DNA of 14,357 nt from Linderina pennispora (taxonomy: Eukaryota > Kickxellomycota > Kickxellomycetes > Kickxellales > Kickxellaceae): positions 3,288,001 through 3,302,357 of the forward strand of contig NW_024468249.1 in the NCBI RefSeq assembly GCF_002104995.1, written 5' to 3'. Both the position numbers and the translations under genes were made by a program. Under the pieces are notes generated by a model, which did not search any database, was not told the DNA's origin, and saw nothing but the letters and a program-made list of their open reading frames with translations. The stretch's first letter is position 1; each line of letters starts with the position of its first letter. Shown here in pieces: positions 7,923 through 14,357 of this stretch.

Positions 7923-8762
7923 TTGGCAGTACATCTTAACTCCCTTTTGGGACTTCAGTTGAAGAATAGAGATAATATGCCTGATATATCTGATGCAAGA
8001 TATACTAGTAATGGCATTGAACAACAAGGATTTGTTCAGCAATCTGATATCTTTATGGATTCATGTGTTGTTGAGATACCTGAATCATATGCTCTTATAG
8101 ATCAGATTAACAATATTACTCCATTTGTTAGATTGCATAGAGTTTTTGGTGATGGATACAGATTTAAGTATATGAAGTGCATGACAAGTGCAAGAAATGG
8201 TAAAGTCTCTGTTTACAAAGTATCTGCTCCAAATGTTGCAATAGCTGATCCTGCACTAACTGATATCTTTCTTAGGATGCATCAGGAACATGTATTTCTT
8301 CTGAACTATGATATTACAATGGATTGTTTAAACATATCTTCTAGGGCTGTGATTAAGGAATTTCTTCTTGATAATGAAATCAGTAGCAATGATATTCTTG
8401 ATGATGAAGATAAAGTTGGAGCAAACTGTATTAGCTGGTTTACTGATGAAGATGAAATAAAAATTAGGAACAAGTTGTATAATAAATTTGTTCAACTTCT
8501 AGAAAGTGGTGAGGTTCGTAATCAACTTACTTCTAAGCTATCAGAGCTAGTGATGCCAACTTCTCAGCAATTTGGTGAAACACTTGTTGCTTGCAGGAAT
8601 GAAGGATTAATGAGACTTGAGCTTACTGTTCACTCTCCTGAGTTGAAAGAAGTAGAATGGAACATAAACTTAATTGCTAGTACACTGGAGTTTCTTAGTG
8701 ATTGTAGGACATTTGCAACATCTTATGAAAAGCAATGGATGGCACTAGTTGATCAGATTTAT
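7914..8762 (+). pseudogene. D-type homologue of the 544-aa transposon protein, truncated by the A-type insertion
   Basis: This is the first 283 codons of a protein clearly related to the 544-aa product at 9216, with roughly half or more of the positions alike by eye. Shared blocks are NMPD..DARYT, VRLH.VFG.G, YKVS.PN.AI, NYDITMDC.NISSR, NCISWFT, YNKF.QLLESGEVRN, FGETL.ACRN.GL.R.ELTVHS and CRTFATSYEKQW. The reading frame runs on to 8834, but the last 23 codons come from the inserted A-type module (GGAGGTCATTC at 8763). The ATG lies within the end of the palindrome at 7914. The frame has no other lesion, so the gene was probably intact until the insertion. The remainder, if it survives, is beyond the right window edge. 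Function is unknown. Confidence 0.85.
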
Positions 8763-9224
8763 GGAGGTCATTCAGAGCTAGTTATCTGCATAACAACTAT
8801 TTATACATGTTTAAACTATTGGCAATTTCAGTGAAATAAAAATTTCACCCAAACCGCCATCGGCATCTTGGAAAAGTTTCAGTGAACATAATTTCCTTGT
8901 GGTTGCTTAGCCACATCTATTGAGATATTGACTTTTGTTGCCCAATGATAATTAACCCCAAATATGCAAAGGTTTTTCTTTCTGGTTGAAATTATGTTCA
9001 CTGAAACTTTTCCAAGATGCCGATGGCGGTTTGGGTGAAATGGCAAAAAAAATATTTGTATTTTTAAAATCAATTATACACACAAAAACATTCTGGACAC
9101 AACAATTATAAATATCTGTTACAAAAATATCTAGTAGCAAAAAATAGTTCTGAAAACGATTATTCAAATAACTATCTAACAAAATTGTAATTTACTAAAA
9201 TTTACAAGTCCAGGAATGACCCCC
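8763..9224 (+). repeat. A-type module, copy A, upstream of the 544-aa gene
   Basis: A 462-bp block opens with GGAGGTCATTCAGAG and ends with GGAATGACCCCC, so the ends form a short imperfect inverted repeat (GGnGGTCATTC). It has the same length as the solo copy at 6533-6994 and is similar throughout most of it. It repeats exactly at 12441-12902. Its last bases supply the ATG and first codons of the downstream gene, so it presumably also carries that gene's promoter. Minus-strand frames within it look spurious. Confidence 0.85.
8842..9041. repeat. hairpin of A-type module copy A, perfect 54-nt arms
   Basis: The arms 8842-8895 and 8988-9041 are exact reverse complements around a 92-nt spacer. 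They begin atttcacccaaaccgcc and include the core GGCATCTTGGAAAAGTTTCAG. Exact arm identity suggests either selection for the hairpin or recent formation. Confidence 0.92.
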
Positions 9225-10850
9225 TTCCAAAGTGAACTAAGAGCATTACTAACAAGAGTGTTGTCAGAAAGAAGAAATATGCCTGATGTTGCTGATGCTA
9301 GGTATACTGCTAGAGGTGTAGAGCAACTTGGATTTAAGCACTCTTCTGAAATATTTGTTGACTCATTCATTGTTGAGGTTGTTGTTGAGAAATGCAGTGA
9401 ATCAGATATAAAGGTGAAGCAGAAGTCAGCTAGTGTTAGATTGCATAAAGTATTTGGAGAAGGTTTTGGTTATAAGTATGTTAGAAGCAAGATTAGTGAG
9501 CAATATGGACCAGTTGCTATTTACAAAGTATCTACCCCAAACATTGCAATAACTAGTTCTTTGTTAACAGTGAAGTTTGCTACTATGGCTGATCACAAAA
9601 TATTTCTACAGAATTATGACATCACAATGGATTGTATGAATATCTCATCTAGAAATATTATCTATAAATACCTTTTAGAAAGAGGAGTTGAAAAGAAAGA
9701 TGTTGTAGATGATTTACACAAGTCTGGCTCTAACTGTATTAGCTGGTTTACAAAGAAAGGAGATGTTAAAGTTAAGAACAAAATTTATAACAAGTTTATT
9801 CAGCTTCTTGAGAGTGGTGAAGTTCGTAATCCTCTTAGTTCCAAACTTTCTGAATTTGTAATGCCAACTTTGCACAACTTTGGAGAAACATTGTATGCTT
9901 GCAGAAACTCTGGTTTGACTAGGATAGAACTAACTGTACATTCTTCTCAGATGCAAACAGTTGAATGGAATAGTAACTTGCTTCTTAACACAGTTCAGTT
10001 TATGAATGAATGCAGAACATTTGCAACTTCTTATGAAAAGCAGTGGAAAGCACTTGTTGATAAAGTTAGTAGTTGTTATACAGTTTGCATTTATGTGAGA
10101 CAACAGCATACTCTAGCATATTGTCATTGGTTTAACTCTATCACATCAAAGAAGCAAGGAATTATTAAGAAACTAAACAAGAATGATGATCCAATGGTAG
10201 TTGTTGCTAATCTCTCATTCAACAACAGACCTACACTTTATCAAATATATGATTCACTTGAGAGTGGTCTTGAAACAGAAAAAGTTCTTAGAAGAGTTGA
10301 TGAGAATATAACTATTGTTCCAAGTCAGAGAAACTCCTTCTGGTCAACTTATCCTACAACTAAGCAGTATCACACTTTTGAAGAGATGGGATTAGTTAAC
10401 TATAAAGGAATGCATATTGGTTGGATAGATAGTAAGCAAGCAAAGAGTAAGATATGTCTATCAAAAATGTCAGAGGATAAATATTCTGCAAAAGAGGAAA
10501 ACATCAATGCATTAACAACAGCAATAGACAATATCACACTTGATGAAACTAGCCATATATTTATCAAAGAGAATACAGATCTGAAACCTTCATTGTATAG
10601 AGTTGCTTACAATGTTCTTCAGTTAGGTGATGAATTTACAGCTACACATTATGCACTCCATACTTTTAGAGGACATTCATACTTCTATGTTGATATTCTT
10701 ATTAAAGGGAGAGATAAACAGCCAACTCTTATTAGGACACCAGTTGACAGTTCTATTGGAAAAGCAATTTCTCAACAGTTAGGAGAAAGAAAGCAACAAA
10801 TATATCTAAGAGTTATAAGTGTGGGATATAGAACAATCACAGTTGAATAG
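9216..10850 (+). CDS. conserved transposon-encoded protein of unknown family (544 aa); possible replication-initiator-like
   Basis: I do not recognise the family. The protein is soluble, basic-to-neutral, with no signal peptide or membrane helix. The N-terminal half is conserved with the D-type homologue at 7914. Notable blocks are NYDITMDC (residues 133-140), NCISWFT (173-179), KIYNKFIQLLESGEVRN (189-205), TRIELTVHS (235-243) and FATSYEKQW (269-277). The order D-h-T-h-D, then h-YNK, then R-h-E is reminiscent of Rep_trans-type rolling-circle initiators, but no clear HUH motif is seen and the resemblance is weak. The C-terminal half (about 285-544) has no recognised motif. The ATG at 9216 lies inside the module terminus, and the same position is used in the D-type gene, which supports this start. 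It is the first gene of the unit and converges with a small ORF 8 bp after its stop. It may be an accessory DNA-binding or replication factor for the transposase downstream. Confidence 0.85.
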   Translation: MTPFQSELRALLTRVLSERRNMPDVADARYTARGVEQLGFKHSSEIFVDSFIVEVVVEKCSESDIKVKQKSASVRLHKVFGEGFGYKYVRSKISEQYGPVAIYKVSTPNIAITSSLLTVKFATMADHKIFLQNYDITMDCMNISSRNIIYKYLLERGVEKKDVVDDLHKSGSNCISWFTKKGDVKVKNKIYNKFIQLLESGEVRNPLSSKLSEFVMPTLHNFGETLYACRNSGLTRIELTVHSSQMQTVEWNSNLLLNTVQFMNECRTFATSYEKQWKALVDKVSSCYTVCIYVRQQHTLAYCHWFNSITSKKQGIIKKLNKNDDPMVVVANLSFNNRPTLYQIYDSLESGLETEKVLRRVDENITIVPSQRNSFWSTYPTTKQYHTFEEMGLVNYKGMHIGWIDSKQAKSKICLSKMSEDKYSAKEENINALTTAIDNITLDETSHIFIKENTDLKPSLYRVAYNVLQLGDEFTATHYALHTFRGHSYFYVDILIKGRDKQPTLIRTPVDSSIGKAISQQLGERKQQIYLRVISVGYRTITVE

Positions 10851-10858
10851 CAGCCATT

Positions 10859-11098
10859 TTAAAACATAGTATAAGCAACCATTCTCTCCATATCTCTATG
10901 GAAAGTATGACAAACATCATACACATGTTCAACCCTTACCTCACAATCAGTAGCAATATGTTGGATCCAATTACGCACTTGTATTGCTAAGTCATCACTC
11001 ATATCAAAGTCATGAATAAGTAGCAGAGTAAGCATATCTCTTTCTTCCTCACACATCTCAGCTAAATGTTGCTTGAAGAAGTTCTGGAATGATCCCAT
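10859..11098 (-). CDS. possible small transposon protein, 79 aa, unknown
   Basis: An ATG-started minus-strand frame nearly fills the gap between the 544-aa gene (stop 8 bp away, convergent) and the transposase gene (51 bp away, divergent). The product is acidic and predicted helical by eye, rich in Met, Asp, Glu and His (LTLLLIHDFDMSDDLAIQV, VYDVCHTFHRDMERM), with no recognised domain. The fit to the gap and the protein-like composition argue for a real gene. Against it, AT-rich DNA yields ORFs of this size by chance and there is no second family member in the window for comparison. Confidence 0.4.
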   Translation of the reverse strand: MGSFQNFFKQHLAEMCEEERDMLTLLLIHDFDMSDDLAIQVRNWIQHIATDCEVRVEHVYDVCHTFHRDMERMVAYTMF

Positions 11099-11149
11099 TT
11101 TCTAAAATTGATAAAAGTTGAAATTTTTATTTATGACTACCTCACACAG
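11099..11149. promoter_or_regulatory. short intergenic region, candidate bidirectional promoter
   Basis: 51 bp separate the divergent ATGs of the small ORF and the transposase. The sequence is AT-rich (ttgaaatttttatttatgac) with no definite core element. If both genes are real, it must hold both start regions. This is inference from layout only. Confidence 0.25.
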
Positions 11150-12379
11150 ATGGACAATCAATTACAAGAATTAAGAGAGAAGGAGTGGAATGTGCTCTAC
11201 ACAACAAAGTGGAGATTTCTTGATGAAGACTGGTTAGTACATAAACAACAGAAGTACTATAGGAGTGAAGCTCATGAAGTGAAAGAAATAAAGCTCATCA
11301 AAGATACACTTGTAAAGCAACTTGGAATGATCCCTGTGTTCTTCTTCTTAAATGTTCTATTTGGTGGAAAGCAGTATCCATGTCCTTACAGAAATGTTGA
11401 GAAAGGACTCTTGATTTTGTACCAGTTAGTTGCTGGGCTATCAATCAATGAGATGGAGAGGTTTATTCCTAAGAGCAGCTACCAAGTAATTCATAATATG
11501 TTCTATATCTCAGAGTTAAGTGAGTTGAACAAGAAGCTTTCACACTACTTGCACACAATGTTCTCCACTCCAGAACTAAGAGTGATCTCAGCAAAGATTC
11601 AGAATCCAACAAACTTTAAGCATATAACTCTTATGTTAGATGGACATGACTCACGAGCTCTACATAATGGTGCATACAAACCAAATCTTTATTCCTTCAA
11701 GTTGAAGAAGTCAGGATATAGAACACAAGTTTGCATTGATTTGAATGGAATGGTTGTCCTTGTTTCACCAACTGAGGAATGTAAAGACCACCCAGACTCT
11801 AAGATGATTAAGAATATGTCACTATTGAAATACATCTCTCCAGTAGATTGTGTTGTTTTAGATGGTGGTTATCCTCAAAGTATTCTGGAAGAGTTAACAG
11901 AAGCAGAAGAGAATGAGAATTTTGGAATGCATAACTTTTGCTTACCAGTTAGAAAGCCAAGAGGAACCAACTTAAGTGAAGCAGAGTTAGAATATAATAG
12001 CAAACTTGGGTCATTTAGATCAATGGTTGAGAGCACATTTGGAGAACTAGGTAACACATTTAAGAGACTATCAAATAGAGAAGTTGTGAGAATTAGAAAC
12101 ACAACTGTATACAATGTGCAGTTTAAACTCTGTTGCTTACTCTACAATATGAAGAAGATCCTAGCAGCTAGTAAAGTTCCTGTTGAACATCACCACACAC
12201 TTTGGGTTCTATCTAACTTTGACTACCCTAGCAACAACCAGGAGAGATCAACACATGCTGAAGTTGGAAGTACTTTACCACAAAAAGTAGAGTTAGAAGC
12301 TTCAATGAGAGAACTACAAGATAGACTGATTCAAGCTAAAATTGATGAGTCAATGAACTTCTATGTAGACATGTCATAA
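11150..12379 (+). CDS. DDE-type transposase, PIF/Harbinger / IS5-like (DDE_Tnp_4-like), 409 aa
   Basis: This is the likely strand-transfer enzyme of the A-type transposon. The ATG at 11150 is chosen because the open frame upstream (to 11108) begins only with a TTG. An N-terminal charged helical region (about 1-60) precedes a helix-turn-helix-like segment (ILYQLVAGLSINEMERFI, about 89-106). The catalytic core has Asp164 (LMLDGHDSR, codon 11639), Asp238 (CVVLDGGYP, codon 11861) and Glu294 (SMVESTFGEL, codon 12029). LDGHDSR...Y.FK.K, VCIDLNGMVVLVS, VVLDGGYP and the VEsTFG.L helix follow the order of DDE_Tnp_4 transposases. A Glu/Gln-rich C-terminal helix follows (about 376-402). The frame is intact and all three acidic residues are present, so the protein could be active. 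The exact superfamily is uncertain, because the flanking TA differs from the TWA duplication expected for PIF/Harbinger. Confidence 0.85.
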   Translation: MDNQLQELREKEWNVLYTTKWRFLDEDWLVHKQQKYYRSEAHEVKEIKLIKDTLVKQLGMIPVFFFLNVLFGGKQYPCPYRNVEKGLLILYQLVAGLSINEMERFIPKSSYQVIHNMFYISELSELNKKLSHYLHTMFSTPELRVISAKIQNPTNFKHITLMLDGHDSRALHNGAYKPNLYSFKLKKSGYRTQVCIDLNGMVVLVSPTEECKDHPDSKMIKNMSLLKYISPVDCVVLDGGYPQSILEELTEAEENENFGMHNFCLPVRKPRGTNLSEAELEYNSKLGSFRSMVESTFGELGNTFKRLSNREVVRIRNTTVYNVQFKLCCLLYNMKKILAASKVPVEHHHTLWVLSNFDYPSNNQERSTHAEVGSTLPQKVELEASMRELQDRLIQAKIDESMNFYVDMS

Positions 12380-12440
12380 GTAACTTTTAAAATAGGAATT
12401 CTCAGTAAGAAATTTGCATTGATAGAAAATGCTTCAATAA
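12380..12440 (+). other. 61-bp 3' tail of the A-type unit
   Basis: AT-rich sequence between the transposase stop and the next copy (taacttttaaaataggaatt and on). It contains no inverted match to the left end GGAGGTCATTC and no clear poly(A) signal beyond general AT-richness. The A-type unit thus ends without a recognisable right terminal inverted repeat, unless the module of the next copy serves as its right end. Confidence 0.6.
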
Positions 12441-12902
12441 GGAGGTCATTCAGAGCTAGTTATCTGCATAACAACTATTTATACATGTTTAAACTATTGG
12501 CAATTTCAGTGAAATAAAAATTTCACCCAAACCGCCATCGGCATCTTGGAAAAGTTTCAGTGAACATAATTTCCTTGTGGTTGCTTAGCCACATCTATTG
12601 AGATATTGACTTTTGTTGCCCAATGATAATTAACCCCAAATATGCAAAGGTTTTTCTTTCTGGTTGAAATTATGTTCACTGAAACTTTTCCAAGATGCCG
12701 ATGGCGGTTTGGGTGAAATGGCAAAAAAAATATTTGTATTTTTAAAATCAATTATACACACAAAAACATTCTGGACACAACAATTATAAATATCTGTTAC
12801 AAAAATATCTAGTAGCAAAAAATAGTTCTGAAAACGATTATTCAAATAACTATCTAACAAAATTGTAATTTACTAAAATTTACAAGTCCAGGAATGACCC
12901 CC
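12441..12902 (+). repeat. A-type module, copy B
   Basis: A direct repeat of 8763-9224, including the 54-nt hairpin arms at 12520-12573 and 12666-12719. With copy A it flanks the three coding regions as a long direct repeat. Confidence 0.9.
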
Positions 12903-14357
12903 TTCCAAAGTGAACTAAGAGCATTACTAACAAGAGTGTTGTCAGAAAGAAGAAATATGCCTGATGTTGCTGATGCTAGGTATACTGCTAGAGGTGTAGA
13001 GCAACTTGGATTTAAGCACTCTTCTGAAATATTTGTTGACTCATTCATTGTTGAGGTTGTTGTTGAGAAATGCAGTGAATCAGATATAAAGGTGAAGCAG
13101 AAGTCAGCTAGTGTTAGATTGCATAAAGTATTTGGAGAAGGTTTTGGTTATAAGTATGTTAGAAGCAAGATTAGTGAGCAATATGGACCAGTTGCTATTT
13201 ACAAAGTATCTACCCCAAACATTGCAATAACTAGTTCTTTGTTAACAGTGAAGTTTGCTACTATGGCTGATCACAAAATATTTCTACAGAATTATGACAT
13301 CACAATGGATTGTATGAATATCTCATCTAGAAATATTATCTATAAATACCTTTTAGAAAGAGGAGTTGAAAAGAAAGATGTTGTAGATGATTTACACAAG
13401 TCTGGCTCTAACTGTATTAGCTGGTTTACAAAGAAAGGAGATGTTAAAGTTAAGAACAAAATTTATAACAAGTTTATTCAGCTTCTTGAGAGTGGTGAAG
13501 TTCGTAATCCTCTTAGTTCCAAACTTTCTGAATTTGTAATGCCAACTTTGCACAACTTTGGAGAAACATTGTATGCTTGCAGAAACTCTGGTTTGACTAG
13601 GATAGAACTAACTGTACATTCTTCTCAGATGCAAACAGTTGAATGGAATAGTAACTTGCTTCTTAACACAGTTCAGTTTATGAATGAATGCAGAACATTT
13701 GCAACTTCTTATGAAAAGCAGTGGAAAGGCACTTGTTGATAAAGTTAGTAGTTGTTATACAGTTTGCATTTATGTGAGACAACAGCATACTCTAGCATAT
13801 TGTCATTGGTTTAACTCTATCACATCAAAGAAGCAAGGAATTATTAAGAAACTAAACAAGAATGATGATCCAATGGTAGTTGTTGCTAATCTCTCATTCA
13901 ACAACAGACCTACACTTTATCAAATATATGATTCACTTGAGAGTGGTCTTGAAACAGAAAAAGTTCTTAGAAGAGTTGATGAGAATATAACTATTGTTCC
14001 AAGTCAGAGAAACTCCTTCTGGTCAACTTATCCTACAACTAAGCAGTATCACACTTTTGAAGAGATGGGATTAGTTAACTATAAAGGAATGCATATTGGT
14101 TGGATAGATAGTAAGCAAGCAAAGAGTAAGATATGTCTATCAAAAATGTCAGAGGATAAATATTCTGCAAAAGAGGAAAACATCAATGCATTAACAACAG
14201 CAATAGACAATATCACACTTGATGAAACTAGCCATATATTTATCAAAGAGAATACAGATCTGAAACCTTCATTGTATAGAGTTGCTTACAATGTTCTTCA
14301 GTTAGGTGATGAATTTACAGCTACACATTATGCACTCCATACTTTTAGAGGACATTC
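12894..14357 (+). pseudogene. second copy of the 544-aa transposon gene, +1 frameshift, cut by the window edge
   Basis: Identical to the gene at 9216 through the shared block SYEKQW, then an extra G (13728-13729, ggaaaggc versus ggaaagc in copy A) shifts the frame and a stop follows at 13737-13739, giving 281 codons. After the shift the DNA still matches copy A to the window edge, so the remainder is readable in the next frame. A one-base sequencing error in this copy would explain it as well as a real mutation would. Confidence 0.9.

Larger units (their letters stand above)
8763..12440 (+). mobile_element. A-type DNA transposon, complete 3678-bp unit (module, 544-aa gene, small ORF, DDE transposase)
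   Basis: The left border is clear, because the D-type gene homology stops at 8762 and GGAGGTCATTCAGAG begins. The right border is set by the start of the next identical copy at 12441. The unit holds a 462-bp hairpin module (8763-9224), a 544-aa gene (9216-10850), a possible small minus-strand gene (10859-11098), a DDE transposase (11150-12379) and a 61-bp tail (12380-12440). No inverted copy of GGAGGTCATTC is seen at the right end, which is unusual for a DDE transposon. A TA dinucleotide precedes both copies (8760-8761 and 12438-12439). The unit is strongly AT-rich compared with the transporter gene. Confidence 0.85.
12441..14357 (+). mobile_element. second A-type transposon copy, head-to-tail, truncated by the window edge
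   Basis: This repeats 8763 onward with a period of 3678 bp (3679 after an extra G at 13728-13729). All parts I compared match exactly apart from that base. It abuts the first copy without spacer and continues to the end of the window, inside the 544-aa gene. It may be a real tandem array, a linearised circular form, or an assembly artefact. Confidence 0.9.

Noticed and set aside
6717-9041. CRISPR-like reading of the repeated ~54-nt blocks
   Set aside because: The copies are inverted pairs within three mobile modules, not regularly spaced direct repeats, and the setting is eukaryotic.
8952-9370. Minus-strand frames of 64-76 codons, repeated exactly at 12630-13048
   Set aside because: They recur only because the DNA is repeated. 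They overlap the hairpin module or the antisense of the 544-aa gene and have no protein-like features.
9606-9640. HUH motif in the 544-aa protein near MADHKIF
   Set aside because: There is only one His and no His-hydrophobic-His pair, and the His is not in the conserved position of the D-type homologue (HQEHVF aligns only loosely).
11108-11149. Transposase N-terminal extension starting at 11108
   Set aside because: It would need a TTG start. The first ATG in frame is at 11150, suitable for a eukaryotic gene.

Overview
The window looks like nuclear DNA of a fungus or fungus-like eukaryote, shown by a full-transporter ABCC (MRP/YCF1/YBT1-type) gene of fungal style, a decayed Ty3/gypsy retroelement and AT-rich DNA transposons. 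There are no bacterial operon signals. The host-like left part has mixed, GC-richer codon use. Everything from about 6530 rightward is strongly AT-rich, apart from an 86-bp retroelement scrap at 6995-7080.

Layout: (1) 1-3941, plus strand: an ABCC transporter, cut by the left window edge. All later blocks are present (membrane domain 1, NBD1, membrane domain 2, NBD2), but about ten single-base frame changes split it. Nine of these are in the +1 sense, and no stop occurs in the followed frame. (2) 3942-4660: mostly low-information sequence, with possible minus-strand coding remnants. (3) About 4660-7080, minus strand: a degenerate Ty3/gypsy pol fragment (RNase H, acidic linker, H2C2 zinc finger, integrase core with D,D-35-E, integrase C-terminal barrel) with several stops and frameshifts. 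(4) 6533-6994: a 462-bp MITE-like module inserted at a TA dinucleotide inside that RNase H. (5) 7081-8762: pieces of a second, diverged transposon family ('D-type'): a solitary arm, a chimeric 112-bp end piece, a 499-bp palindrome, and the first 283 codons of a gene whose ATG lies inside the palindrome end. (6) 8763-12440: a complete 3678-bp 'A-type' unit made of a 462-bp hairpin module, a 544-aa protein of unknown family, a possible 79-aa minus-strand gene and a 409-aa PIF/Harbinger/IS5-like DDE transposase. It sits inside the D-type gene. (7) 12441-14357: a second, essentially identical copy in direct head-to-tail repeat, running off the right edge, with one +1 frameshift in its 544-aa gene.

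The best candidate for an undescribed system is the A/D-type transposon family. A DDE transposase is paired with a conserved large accessory protein, and a hairpin-bearing mobile module carries the accessory gene's start codon in its own terminus. The same module also occurs alone as a TA-flanked MITE, and complete units lie in a tandem array without an obvious right inverted repeat. A weak motif pattern in the accessory protein recalls Rep_trans-type rolling-circle initiators. This is a hypothesis only, but it would fit the tandem arrangement. Order of events inferred from nesting: Ty3 insertion, its decay and the two insertions into it (the order of the A-type solo module and the D-type element is not resolved), then the A-type array into the D-type gene.
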